A DNA stretch of 64,000 bases from Methylobacterium radiotolerans JCM 2831. Lineage in GTDB: Bacteria > Pseudomonadota > Alphaproteobacteria > Rhizobiales > Beijerinckiaceae. A program made the translations under genes and the position numbers. The notes beneath the pieces were generated by a model. The model saw nothing but the letters and a program-made list of their open reading frames with translations, was not told where the DNA came from and searched no databases. Positions 36,447 through 45,000 of this stretch are shown piece by piece (position 1 is the first letter of the stretch; the number at the start of each line of letters is the position of its first letter). The stretch lies in NCBI RefSeq assembly GCF_000019725.1, contig NC_010505.1, forward strand, positions 5,130,001 through 5,194,000. The letters run 5' to 3'.

Positions 36447-37805
36447 ATGGCAACACCGACCACGCCACACGCGGCGGACGCGGCCGCCTTCGAGAGCCGA
36501 ACGATGCGGAAGGTCGGCCTGCGCCTGATCCCCTTCCTCGTGCTCTGCTACTTCATCGCCTACGTCGACCGGGTGAATGTCGGCTTCGCGGCGCTGACCA
36601 TGAACCACGATCTGGGTCTCTCCGCCGCGGCCTTCGGCCTGGGCGGCGGCCTGTTCTTCGTCGCCTACGTCCTGTTCGAGGTGCCGAGCAACCTCGCGAT
36701 GGAGCGCGTCGGCGCGCGGATCTGGATCGCGCGGATCATGATCACCTGGGGGCTCGTCGGCATCGGCTCGGCCTTCGTCACCGGTCCGGTCAGCTTCGCC
36801 ACCGCCCGCTTCCTGCTGGGCGCGGCCGAGGCCGGGTTCTTCCCGGGCGTGATCCTGTACCTGACCTACTGGTTCCCCAAGGCCTACCGGGCGCGGATCG
36901 TGGCGATGTTCATGGTCGCGATCCCGCTCTCCAGCTTCTTCGGCTCGCCGCTCTCGGCGGCGCTGCTCACCCTGGACGGCGCCGCGTCCCTGCGCGGCTG
37001 GCAGTGGCTGCTGATCATGGAGGCGGTCCCGGCCGTCCTGCTCGGCGTCGCCGCCCTCGCGCTGCTGCCGAGCCGGCCGGCCGAGGCGACCTTCCTGAGC
37101 CCGGCGGAGCGCGGCTGGCTGACGGACCGGCTGGAGGCCGAGCGGCGCGCCGCCGAGGCGGGCGCCGGGCACCACGCCCACGGCCTCGCGGCGGTCTGGG
37201 CGGTGCTCGCGAGCCGGCAGGTCTGGCTGCTGGCCGTGATCTACGCGGGCAGCTCGGCCACCAGCAACACGCTGTCGCTGTGGATGCCGCAGATCCTCAA
37301 GGGGTTCGGCCTCAGCAACCTGCAGACCGGCCTGCTGAACATGATCCCGTTCGGCATCGCCTCGGTCTTCATGATCGTCTGGGGCCTGCGGGCGGACCGC
37401 AGCGGCGAGCGGATCTGGAGCACGGCCCTGCCGCTGGCGCTGACCTCGGTGAGCTTCGCCCTGACGCTGCTGACCGGCTCGCTCTGGATGACGCTGGTCC
37501 TGCTCTCGCTGGTCCTGCTCGGCAACTACGCGATCAAGGGCCCGTTCTTCGCCCTGGCGACCGAGACGCTGCCGCCGGCCCAGACGGCCGCCGGCATCGC
37601 GGCGATCAACACCCTGGCGCATCTCGGCACCGGGGCGATCACCTCGCTGATCGGGGTGCTGCGCGAGCAGACCGGCAGCTTCCCCGTCGCCCTGCTCCCG
37701 CTCTGCGCCCTCACCGGCGCCGGCTGCGCCCTGGTCTTCTGGATCGGCCGGCACCGGCCGCGGGCAGCGGCCGTCGGGGCGGCCCCGTCGGCGGCGCGGG
37801 GCTGA
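36447..37805 (+). CDS. MFS transporter, anion:cation symporter (ACS) family
   Basis: The 452-residue 12-helix carrier has the ACS motif CYFIAYVDRVNVGFAALTMNHDLGLSAAAFGLGGGLFF near the N-terminus, NLAMERVGARIWIARIM, and a central cytoplasmic loop at about 205-245. Members move organic anions such as tartrate, phthalate, galactonate or glucarate with protons. It is the second transporter of the cluster, 40 bases after the hydrolase, with a GAGGACAGGA ribosome site. It converges with the ABC transporter ATPase gene 14 bases away. Confidence 0.88.
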   Translation: MATPTTPHAADAAAFESRTMRKVGLRLIPFLVLCYFIAYVDRVNVGFAALTMNHDLGLSAAAFGLGGGLFFVAYVLFEVPSNLAMERVGARIWIARIMITWGLVGIGSAFVTGPVSFATARFLLGAAEAGFFPGVILYLTYWFPKAYRARIVAMFMVAIPLSSFFGSPLSAALLTLDGAASLRGWQWLLIMEAVPAVLLGVAALALLPSRPAEATFLSPAERGWLTDRLEAERRAAEAGAGHHAHGLAAVWAVLASRQVWLLAVIYAGSSATSNTLSLWMPQILKGFGLSNLQTGLLNMIPFGIASVFMIVWGLRADRSGERIWSTALPLALTSVSFALTLLTGSLWMTLVLLSLVLLGNYAIKGPFFALATETLPPAQTAAGIAAINTLAHLGTGAITSLIGVLREQTGSFPVALLPLCALTGAGCALVFWIGRHRPRAAAVGAAPSAARG

Positions 37806-37819
37806 CGCGGCGGCGACGC

Positions 37820-38611
37820 TCAGGCCGGCTGGCCGAGGATTCCCAGGATCTCCCGGCGCAGCCGCACGATCTCGGGATCGTCGCGGTGGCGCGGATAGGG
37901 CACCGCGACCGGCAGCGCGGCCCGGATCGCGGCCGGGCGGTCGGAGAGCACGATCACGCGCTCGGCCAGGACCAGCGCCTCCTCGACGTCGTGGGTGACG
38001 AGGAGCGCGGTGAAGCGCTTCTCCTGCCAGAGCCGCAGGATCTCGGCCTGCATGGCCAGCCGCGTCAGGGCGTCGAGCTTGCCGAGCGGCTCGTCGAGGA
38101 GCAGCAGGCGCGGCTCGTTGACGAGCGCCCGGGCGAGGGCCGCCCGCTGCGCCATGCCGCCGGAGAGCTGGTGCGGGTAGACATCCGCGAAGCCGGACAG
38201 GCCGACGAGCCCCAGCGCCCGGTCGACCCGGGCCGCCCGCGACCGCCCGACGCCGCGGGCCTCGAGCCCGAGGGCGACGTTGCCGCGCACGGTCCGCCAC
38301 GGATAGAGCGTCGGGTCCTGGAAGACGAGGAGCCGGGACGGGTCCGGCCCCTCCACGAGGTCGCCGTCGACCCGGATCGCGCCCTGGTCGGGCGGCTCCA
38401 GGCCGGCGACGAGCCGCAGCAGGGTGGACTTGCCGCAGCCCGAGGGGCCGAGCAGCGCGACGAAGCCGCCGGGCTCCACGTCGAGGCTCACCCGGTCGAG
38501 GACCGGCAGGGGCGCGCCGCGGATCGCGAAGGCGTGGCTGACGGACTCGACCGTCAGGCGGGCGCCGGCCGCGCCGGCTTCGGGGCGTTCGAGGGTCGCG
38601 GCGGCTACCAT
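37820..38611 (-). CDS. ABC transporter ATP-binding protein (sulfonate/nitrate/taurine type)
   Basis: The 263-residue ATPase has Walker A GPSGCGKST at 55-63, the Q loop at Q98 (VFQDPTLYPWRTV), signature LSGGMAQR at 149-156, Walker B LLLLDEP ending D173-E174, and a switch histidine in VTHDVEEAL. The short length and TLYPW/DEPLGKLDALTR features place it with SsuB/TauB. The start overlaps the 3' end of the permease gene by seven bases. With the permease and Tat-exported binding protein it forms an importer. Confidence 0.92.
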   Translation of the reverse strand: MVAAATLERPEAGAAGARLTVESVSHAFAIRGAPLPVLDRVSLDVEPGGFVALLGPSGCGKSTLLRLVAGLEPPDQGAIRVDGDLVEGPDPSRLLVFQDPTLYPWRTVRGNVALGLEARGVGRSRAARVDRALGLVGLSGFADVYPHQLSGGMAQRAALARALVNEPRLLLLDEPLGKLDALTRLAMQAEILRLWQEKRFTALLVTHDVEEALVLAERVIVLSDRPAAIRAALPVAVPYPRHRDDPEIVRLRREILGILGQPA

Positions 38612-39609
38612 TGCACCAGCCCCTTCTGCCAGGCGAGCAGGCGGTCGCGCAGGCGGAACAGCAGCGTGATCAGGGACGAGCACATCAGCGCCATCACGAT
38701 CAGCGCCGCGTACATGTTGGCGTAGGCGGCCCAGCCCTGCGCCCACTGGAGGTACCAGCCGAGGCCGGACTTCACGCCGAGCATCTCGGCGACGACCAGC
38801 ACCGCGAAGGAGCCGCCGAGCCCCATGAACAGCCCGACGAAGACGTGCGGCAGCGCCGCCGGGATCGCCACGCGCAGGATCAGGAAGCCGCGCGAGGCGC
38901 CGAGCGTCCGCGCCACGTCGAAATAGGCCTTGTTGACGCCCGCCACGCCCGACCAGGTCAGCACCGTGACCGGGAAGCCGGTGGCCAGAGCCACCAGGAA
39001 GGTGCTGGCCGACCACGAAGACGGGAAGACGAAGAAGGCGAGGGGCAGCCACGCCGTGGCCGGCAGCGGCCCGACGAAGCGCAGCACCGGATGGGCCCAG
39101 TAGCCCACCGCCCGGAAGGTGCCGATGGCGACGCCCAGGACGAAGCCGGTCGCCGCCCCGATGGCGTAGCCGCCGGAGAGCAGGATCAGGGAGTTGAGGA
39201 TGCTGCCGCCGAGCTTCGGCCAGTCATCGAGGAAGACCTCCAGGATCGCCTGGGGCGAGGGGAAGAACGGCATCGGCAGCAGGGCGAGCTTCGCCGTGAC
39301 CGCCTCCCAGGCGATCAGCGCCAGGGCCAGCGCCGCGAGCCAGGGGCTCCCGTGCCGCAGCCGCACCCCGAGGGTGCCGAGGCGGCCGGCCGCGGGCGCG
39401 AGGACCAGGAGGGCGAGGCCGAGCGCCGCCGCGCCGGAGCCGAGGGCCGCGGTCTCGGGCAGGTCGTCGGCCTCGGGCAGGCCGAGGGTCACCCCGGCCA
39501 GGGCGAGCCAGGCGGCACCCGCGAGGACGATCCGCCAGGGCGGCCGCGGCAGCTTTCGGGACGGGGCGGCGGCCCGCGGGGCGACGCCGGCGGCGATGCT
39601 TCCGGACAT
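38605..39609 (-). CDS. ABC transporter permease (SsuC-like)
   Basis: The 334-residue inner-membrane protein has an extra N-terminal part with two hydrophobic stretches (residues about 28-45 and 55-72) before the standard six-helix permease. The EAA-type cytoplasmic loop reads VNKAYFDVARTLGASRGFLILRVAIPAALPHVFVGLFMGLG, which docks the ATPase. The N-terminal extension makes it about 70 residues longer than typical SsuC. It overlaps the ATPase gene and follows the binding-protein gene by eight bases. Confidence 0.9.
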   Translation of the reverse strand: MSGSIAAGVAPRAAAPSRKLPRPPWRIVLAGAAWLALAGVTLGLPEADDLPETAALGSGAAALGLALLVLAPAAGRLGTLGVRLRHGSPWLAALALALIAWEAVTAKLALLPMPFFPSPQAILEVFLDDWPKLGGSILNSLILLSGGYAIGAATGFVLGVAIGTFRAVGYWAHPVLRFVGPLPATAWLPLAFFVFPSSWSASTFLVALATGFPVTVLTWSGVAGVNKAYFDVARTLGASRGFLILRVAIPAALPHVFVGLFMGLGGSFAVLVVAEMLGVKSGLGWYLQWAQGWAAYANMYAALIVMALMCSSLITLLFRLRDRLLAWQKGLVQW

Positions 39610-39617
39610 GGCGCGCC

Positions 39618-40718
39618 TCAGCTCAGCACGTCGGCGTAGATCCGCTCGGCGAACTTCGCCGTGTCGGTGGATCGCCGCAGGACGTTCACCTGCTTCAGCT
39701 CGTCCCCGTAGAGCGCGAGCTGCTGCCTGAGATCCCCGCCGACCGGGCTATCGCCGTGCTGCTGGCTGCGCAGCATCGCGGCGAGATCCGCGATCGAGCC
39801 CTTGCCGCCGTAGCCGGAGAACGCCCGGGCCGCCGCCTCGGGATCCCGGTGGACGGCGTGGCCACCCTCCAGGATCGCCCGGGTCAGCGCGCGCGCCACC
39901 GCGCGGTCGTTCCGGATCAGGCTGCCGCGGGCCGCCACGACGCAGCAGGTCCGGCTGGCGTATTCTCCGGACAGGTTGGTGGCGACCTCGGTGAAGCGCG
40001 GGTCCTTCAGCCAGATCCAAGTCCGCGGGTCGGAATCGGCCAGCGCCTGCGCCTCGCCCTTCTCCACCGCGAGGTTGAGCAGGTCGGCCGGGTACTGCCG
40101 CCACTCCACCCCGCTCTCCGGGTCGATCCCCGCCTTGGCGAGCAGCAGGCCGAAGAAGTTCTTGGCCGGGCTCGCCTGGTCGCTGATCGCGATGGTCTTG
40201 CCCTTCAGCCCGGCGATGTCGGCGATGCCGGAGGATCTGGCGCTGAGCAGCCGCAGGCAGCCGCCGTGCAGCCCCGCGGTGATCTTCACGTCGAAGCCCT
40301 GCTCCAGGGGCTTGAGCCAGCGCAGGGCCATGCCGATCCCGGCATCGGCCTTGCCCGTGGCAATCGCCTCCAGCAGGGCCTCGGTCGAGCCGCCGAAATT
40401 GACGAACTCCACGTCGAGGCCGTGCCGGGCGAAGATCCCCTGCTCCTTGGCGAGCGGCGCGGCCGCCGTGCAGATGGCCGTGGCGTTCCAGGCCAGCTTC
40501 ACGGTCCGGAGTGGGCCCGCGGGCGCCTCCGCGGCGGCGGGCCGGCAGAGCGGGCCGGGATCGAACGGCGCTCCCGGGCCGGGCGCCCAGGCGCGGCCGG
40601 TGCCCATGCCGAGGCCGAGCGGCAGGGCCGCGGCCGCGGCGCCGACCTGCAGCAGGCGCCGCCGGGAGGGCGAGGAGGCGGAGGAGGGGCTGCCCGGTCG
40701 GGAGGGCGCGTCGGTCAT
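39618..40718 (-). CDS. ABC transporter substrate-binding protein with Tat signal (sulfonate/nitrate family)
   Basis: The 366-residue periplasmic protein has a twin-arginine leader (SRRRLLQVGAAAAALPLGLGMG, ending near RAWA). The mature NMT1/SsuA-like fold begins at VKLAWNATAICTAAAPLAKEQGIFARHGLDVEFVNFGGSTEALLEAIATGKADAGIG. LKGKTIAISDQASPAKNFFGLLLAKAGID is the typical central motif. The acquired ligand is probably a sulfonate or other organosulfur compound, judging from the divergent flavin oxidoreductases. It is the first gene of the minus-strand importer operon. Confidence 0.88.
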   Translation of the reverse strand: MTDAPSRPGSPSSASSPSRRRLLQVGAAAAALPLGLGMGTGRAWAPGPGAPFDPGPLCRPAAAEAPAGPLRTVKLAWNATAICTAAAPLAKEQGIFARHGLDVEFVNFGGSTEALLEAIATGKADAGIGMALRWLKPLEQGFDVKITAGLHGGCLRLLSARSSGIADIAGLKGKTIAISDQASPAKNFFGLLLAKAGIDPESGVEWRQYPADLLNLAVEKGEAQALADSDPRTWIWLKDPRFTEVATNLSGEYASRTCCVVAARGSLIRNDRAVARALTRAILEGGHAVHRDPEAAARAFSGYGGKGSIADLAAMLRSQQHGDSPVGGDLRQQLALYGDELKQVNVLRRSTDTAKFAERIYADVLS

Positions 40719-41207
40719 CTCGGGTCTCCGGGCCGCGCGACCGCGCGGCGGGAACGGCGCGCGTCACCGCCCCGGTCGCGCGACCGGGCGGATCTGGCGT
40801 CCTCGTCTTCGGGAATGATCCGTCGAGGGATCAGGGTGCCGAGTATTCGATCGCTGCGAGACCGAGTCAACGAAAGCGTTTCCTCTATTTTCGCGCGATC
40901 GGGTAAGATCATTCACGGATCGGCGCCGTCGCGCGGCGCTCGGGCGGCTCGGCTCATCGGCGCGGGGCGTCGTTCGTCTGTCTCTCGATGATGGGATACC
41001 GAACGATGACGGGGAAAGGTTCGATGCCGGCCCCCTGTGGGCGGAGACACGTTCTTCTTCGCCGACCGACGACGCGGCAACATCCTCCTGCCGATCCATG
41101 AATATTCGGAACGGCATTCCGTTGACGCGATCCGGGTCCGGGCGGACCATCGCGGCTCCCGGGATGGCGCCGCGCGGCCGCCCGCCGATCACGTCGCCGA
41201 ACACCCC
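40719..41207. promoter_or_regulatory. Divergent promoter region of the organosulfur island
   Basis: No gene is apparent in these 489 bases. Bases 40840-40920 are relatively AT-rich (AACGAAAGCGTTTCC, TAAGATCATTCACGG) and could drive the importer operon leftward. On the other side, a perfect GAATATTC (41100-41107) runs into CGGAA-CGGCA-TTCCG (41107-41121), about 90 bases before the acyl-CoA-dehydrogenase-like gene. No CysB- or SfnR-type site could be named with confidence. Confidence 0.4.
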
Positions 41208-42353
41208 ATGACCGTCGCCGTCCCGCCCCCCGACATCGTCAGCAGCCTCGCCGGGCGGCTCGCCGCCCGCGCGGCCGACCACGACCGCGCGGGGACCTTC
41301 CCGCACGACTCCCTCGCGGCGCTCCGGGAGGCCGGGCTCCTGGCTCTCACCGTGCCGCGGCGTCTCGGCGGCGGCGGTGCGGGCCTCGCGCGGGCCGCCG
41401 CTCTGGTGCGGGCGCTCGGCGCCGCCGACCCGGCGACCGCCCTGGTCGTGGCGATGCAGTATCTCCAGCACGGGCTGATCCACCGGCCGGATACCCCGTG
41501 GCCGCGCGCGCTCGCCGACGCGGTCGGCGCGGCGGCGGTGGCGCGGGGGGCGCTGATCAACGCCCTGCGGGTCGAGTCCGAACTCGGCACGCCCGCGCGG
41601 GGCGGCCTGCCGGCCACGGTCGCCCGCCGCGACGGCGCGGGCTGGCGGATCTCCGGGCACAAGATCTACGCGACCGGCGCGCCGGGGCTCGCCTACGGCC
41701 TCGTCTTCGTCCGCACCGACGAGGCGGAGCCGCGCACCGGCAACGTCCTGGTGCCGTTCGACGCGCCGGGCATCCGCATCGCGGAGACCTGGGACCATCT
41801 CGGCCTGCGCGCCTCCGGCAGCCACGACGTCCACTTCACGGACGTGCCGATCCCCGGGGACCACGCCGTCGACCTGCGGCCGCCGGGCGGCTGGTCGGGG
41901 CCCGATCCCTGGCAGCAGGCCTGGAGCTGCACCCTGCTCGCCGCCCTCTACGACGGCGTGGCCCGGGCGGCGCAGGACTGGTTCACCGGCTTCCTGCGGG
42001 CGCGCCGGCCCGGCAGCCTCGGTGCGCCGCTGGCGAGCCTGCCGCGCTTCCACGAGGCGGTCGGCGAGAACGAGCGGCTGCTCGCCGTCAACGCGCGCCT
42101 CGTCGCCGCGCTCGCCGCCGAGGTCGACGCGGGACATCCCCCGCCGCCGCGCGAGTCCGGATTCGTGAAGCTCACGGCAACGGAGAACGCTGTCGCGGCG
42201 GTCCAGCGCGCCGCGGAGCTGTGCGGCAACGCCGCCCTGTCCCGGGCGAACCCGCTGGAGCGGCACCTGCGCGACGTCCTGTGCGCGCGCATCCACTGGC
42301 CGCAAGGGGACGCCGTCCGCGCCGCCGCCGGCAGGGCCGCCCTCGGCGCCTGA
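41208..42353 (+). CDS. Acyl-CoA-dehydrogenase-like flavoprotein (SfnB/DszC type)
   Basis: The 381-residue flavoenzyme has an N-terminal helical domain (HDRAGTFPHDSLAALREAGLLALTVPRRLGGGGAGL), a central beta domain (WRISGHKIYATGAPGLAYGLVFVRTD ... WDHLGLRASGSHDVHFTDVPIP) and a C-terminal helix bundle. The W-x-x-x-G-x-R-x-S-x-S-H-x-V pattern is shared with DszC and SfnB, reduced-flavin enzymes of sulfur scavenging, rather than true acyl-CoA dehydrogenases. The start is placed at the first ATG with family-like sequence. It leads the plus-strand genes of the island. Confidence 0.82.
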   Translation: MTVAVPPPDIVSSLAGRLAARAADHDRAGTFPHDSLAALREAGLLALTVPRRLGGGGAGLARAAALVRALGAADPATALVVAMQYLQHGLIHRPDTPWPRALADAVGAAAVARGALINALRVESELGTPARGGLPATVARRDGAGWRISGHKIYATGAPGLAYGLVFVRTDEAEPRTGNVLVPFDAPGIRIAETWDHLGLRASGSHDVHFTDVPIPGDHAVDLRPPGGWSGPDPWQQAWSCTLLAALYDGVARAAQDWFTGFLRARRPGSLGAPLASLPRFHEAVGENERLLAVNARLVAALAAEVDAGHPPPPRESGFVKLTATENAVAAVQRAAELCGNAALSRANPLERHLRDVLCARIHWPQGDAVRAAAGRAALGA

Positions 42354-42380
42354 ACCCGCCCTCGACCCGGAGATCGCCCC

Positions 42381-43475
42381 ATGAGCCTGCTTCCCCCCGA
42401 CGCCGTCGAGTTCATCGGCTTCGTCGCCCCCCGCCACACCTCCGAGATCCACCCGGCCGCGGGGCCGGCCATCGACCGCGACTACCTGAAGCTCCTGGCG
42501 CAGGCCCACGAATGGGGCGGGTTCGACCGGGTGCTGGTGGCCTTCCACGCGACCACGCCGGACGCGCTCCTGCTCGCAGGACAGGTCGCCGCCGTGACCG
42601 AGCGGCTGGGGCTGATGATCGCCCACCGCACCGGATTCACGGCACCGACCGTGGCGGCGCGGCAGTTCGCGACCCTCGACCAGCTCACCGGCGGCCGGGT
42701 CGCGATCCACGTGATCAGCGGCGGCGACGACCGGGAACTCGCCCAGGACGGCGACCACCTCACCAAGGACGCGCGCTACGCCCGCACCCGGGAGTTCCTC
42801 GACATCGTCCGGCAGAGCTGGACCGCCGCGGAGCCGTTCGACTACGCGGGCGATCACTACCGGGTGGAGCGCGGCTTCTCCGAGGTGAAGCCGGTCAACG
42901 CGATCCCGGTCTATTTCGGCGGCGCCTCGCCGGCGGCGCTGGCGGTGGCCGGCCGCCACGCCGACACCTACGCCCTCTGGGGCGAGACGCACGCGCAGGT
43001 CGCCGAGCTGATCGGCCGGGTGCGGGCGGCGGCCGCGCCCCACGGGCGGGCGCCGCGCTTCAGCCTGTCGGTCCGGCCGATCCTGGCCGAGACGGAGGCG
43101 CGCGCCTGGGAGCGCGCCGAGGACATCCTGGCCCGGACGCGGGCGGTCCGGGCCGCCAGGGGGCTCGGCCCGGCCGCGACGCCGCAGAACGAGGGCTCCC
43201 GGCGGCTCCTCGCGGCCGCCGCCGCGGGGCCGCGCCACGACAAGCGCCTGTTCACCGCCATCGCGGCCGAGACCGGGGCGGCGGGCAACTCGACCGCCCT
43301 GGTCGGCACCCCCGAGCAGGTCGCCGACGCCCTGCTCGACTATCACGACCTGGGCGTGCGGACCTTCCTGATCCGCGGCTTCGACCCGCTGGAGGACGCG
43401 CTCCAGTACGGCCGGGCGCTGCTGCCCGCCTTCCGGGACGCCCTCGGGCGCCGCGGCGCCGCCGAGGCCGCCTGA
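42381..43475 (+). CDS. LLM-class flavin monooxygenase, alkanesulfonate-monooxygenase-like (SsuD type)
   Basis: The 364-residue luciferase-like TIM barrel reads FIGFVAPRHTSEIHPAAGPAIDRDYLKLLAQAHEWGGFDRVLV at the start, MIAHRTGFTAPTVAARQFATLDQLTGGRVAIHVISGGDDRELAQDGD for the FMNH2 site, and YFGGASPAALAVAGRHADTYALWGE later. These features match SsuD, which releases sulfite from alkanesulfonates using reduced flavin from a partner reductase. No flavin reductase gene is visible in the island. The stop overlaps the next gene (TGATG). Confidence 0.88.
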   Translation: MSLLPPDAVEFIGFVAPRHTSEIHPAAGPAIDRDYLKLLAQAHEWGGFDRVLVAFHATTPDALLLAGQVAAVTERLGLMIAHRTGFTAPTVAARQFATLDQLTGGRVAIHVISGGDDRELAQDGDHLTKDARYARTREFLDIVRQSWTAAEPFDYAGDHYRVERGFSEVKPVNAIPVYFGGASPAALAVAGRHADTYALWGETHAQVAELIGRVRAAAAPHGRAPRFSLSVRPILAETEARAWERAEDILARTRAVRAARGLGPAATPQNEGSRRLLAAAAAGPRHDKRLFTAIAAETGAAGNSTALVGTPEQVADALLDYHDLGVRTFLIRGFDPLEDALQYGRALLPAFRDALGRRGAAEAA

Positions 43476-44413
43476 TGCGCGCCGTCATCCTCGCCCTGCT
43501 GGCGATCCTGGCGGTCCGGCCGGCGCAGGCCCAGGACGTGCTCCGGGTCGGCGACCAGCGCGGCAATGCCCGCGCGCTGATGGAGGCGGCCGGCGTGCTC
43601 GACGGGCTGCCCTACCGGCTCGACTGGAGCGAGTTCCCGGCGGCCGCGCCCCTGCTCGAGGCGCTGAACGCCGGCGCGATCGACGCGGGCGGCGTCGGCG
43701 ACGCGCCCTTCACCTTCGCGGCCGCCGCCGGGGTGCCGGTGAAGGCCTTCCTGGCCTTCCGCAACCGGCAGGACGGGTTGGCGATCCTGGTCCTGAAGGA
43801 ATCGCCCCTGCGCACCGTGGCGGACCTGAAGGGCAAGCGCGTCGCGACGAACCGCGGCTCGATCGGCCATCAGGTGGTCCTGGCGGCGCTGGAGGAGGCG
43901 GGGCTGCCCGCCGACAGCGTGACCTTCAGCTTCCTGCCGCCGGCCGACGCCAAGATCGCGCTGGCTTCCGGGGCGGTCGACGCCTGGTCGACCTGGGAGC
44001 CCTACACCTCCACGGCGGAGCTCGCCGGCCTCGTCCGGGTGATCCGCGACGGCAACGGCATCACCCCGGGCCTGACCTTCGCGGTGGCGAGCGACGACGC
44101 GATCCGGACCAAGCGGGCGCTGCTCGCCGATTTCGGGGCGCGCCTCGCCCGCGCCCGGGCCTGGGCCCTGACGGATCCGAGGCCCTACGCGGCCGTCTGG
44201 TCGAAGCTCATCGGCCTGCCGGAGGCGGTGCCGCTGCGCTGGTTCGGCCGCGCCGCCTACCGGGCCGTCCCGATCGACGCGTCCGTGATCGCCGACGAGC
44301 AGCGCAGCATCGATCTCTACGTCCGCGCCGGGCTGATCCCGAAGGCCCGCGCGCCGCGGGCCGAGGCGATCCTCGACACGAGCGTCTCGCAAACCGCCGC
44401 CGCCGTGCAATGA
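43475..44413 (+). CDS. Sulfonate-type ABC substrate-binding protein (Sec-exported)
   Basis: The 312-residue protein has a Sec signal (MRAVILALLAILAVRPAQAQ, cleavage near residue 19-20). The mature part shows LRVGDQRGNARALMEAAGVLDGLPYRLDWSEFPAAAPLLEALNAGAIDAGGVGDAPFTFA and DLKGKRVATNRGSIGHQVVLAAL, typical of SsuA/AtsR-like aliphatic sulfonate binders. It is coupled to the SsuD-like gene but has no permease or ATPase of its own nearby on this strand, so it probably shares the divergent importer. Confidence 0.88.
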   Translation: MRAVILALLAILAVRPAQAQDVLRVGDQRGNARALMEAAGVLDGLPYRLDWSEFPAAAPLLEALNAGAIDAGGVGDAPFTFAAAAGVPVKAFLAFRNRQDGLAILVLKESPLRTVADLKGKRVATNRGSIGHQVVLAALEEAGLPADSVTFSFLPPADAKIALASGAVDAWSTWEPYTSTAELAGLVRVIRDGNGITPGLTFAVASDDAIRTKRALLADFGARLARARAWALTDPRPYAAVWSKLIGLPEAVPLRWFGRAAYRAVPIDASVIADEQRSIDLYVRAGLIPKARAPRAEAILDTSVSQTAAAVQ

Positions 44414-44432
44414 TGGCGCGGGAGGATCCGAC

Positions 44433-44981
44433 ATGCACGACAGCGGCGACGACCACGGCCACGCGCACGAACATGGCCACGCGCAGGACCACGCCCACGC
44501 CCACGCCCACGACCACGGGGCGTCCGAGCGCTGGAAGCACGACGGCGTGCGGGTGATCCCCGGCGACCGGCTCGACGCCAACACCGCGCAGACGCCCGGC
44601 ATGTACCGGCAGGCGGCGATCAACGCCGCCCGGGTCGGCGCCCAGAAGATCTGGGCCGGCACGGTGGCGATCCAGCCCGACGCCAAGACCGGCGTGCACC
44701 ACCACGGCGAACTGGAGAGCGTGATCTACGTGGTCTCGGGCCGCGCCCGGATGCGCTGGGGCGACAAACTCGAATACGTCGCCGAGGCCGGGCCGGGCGA
44801 CTTCATCTTCGTGCCGCCCTTCGTGCCGCACCAGGAGATCAACGCCTCGACCGACGAGCCCCTGCACTGCGTGCTGGTGCGCTCCGACAACGAGGCGGTG
44901 GTGGTCAACCTGCCCGACGTCGAGGCCGCCGAGGCGCCCGAGACCGTGTACTGGGTCGACCCGATCCACAAGCATCCGTGA
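44433..44981 (+). CDS. Cupin-domain protein with poly-histidine N-terminus
   Basis: The 182-residue protein starts with a His/Asp/Ala-rich stretch of about 30 residues (HGHAHEHGHAQDHAHAHAHD) that looks like a metal-binding arm. A single cupin follows, with motif 1 KTGVHHHGELESVIYVVSGRARMRWGD (three consecutive histidines plus Glu) and motif 2 GPGDFIFVPPFVPHQEINAS. It probably binds Fe, Ni or Zn; whether it is a dioxygenase or a binding/storage protein is unknown. It lies 19 bases after the binding-protein gene and 19 bases before the second LLM gene, with a GGGAGGA ribosome site. Confidence 0.8.
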   Translation: MHDSGDDHGHAHEHGHAQDHAHAHAHDHGASERWKHDGVRVIPGDRLDANTAQTPGMYRQAAINAARVGAQKIWAGTVAIQPDAKTGVHHHGELESVIYVVSGRARMRWGDKLEYVAEAGPGDFIFVPPFVPHQEINASTDEPLHCVLVRSDNEAVVVNLPDVEAAEAPETVYWVDPIHKHP

Positions 44982-45000
44982 GAGACCGGAGCGGACAGCG

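Noticed and set aside
41498..43474. Long frame running into the Sec-exported binding-protein gene
   Set aside because: It lies out of phase over two flavoenzyme genes; the true start is the ATG at 43475 coupled to the previous stop.
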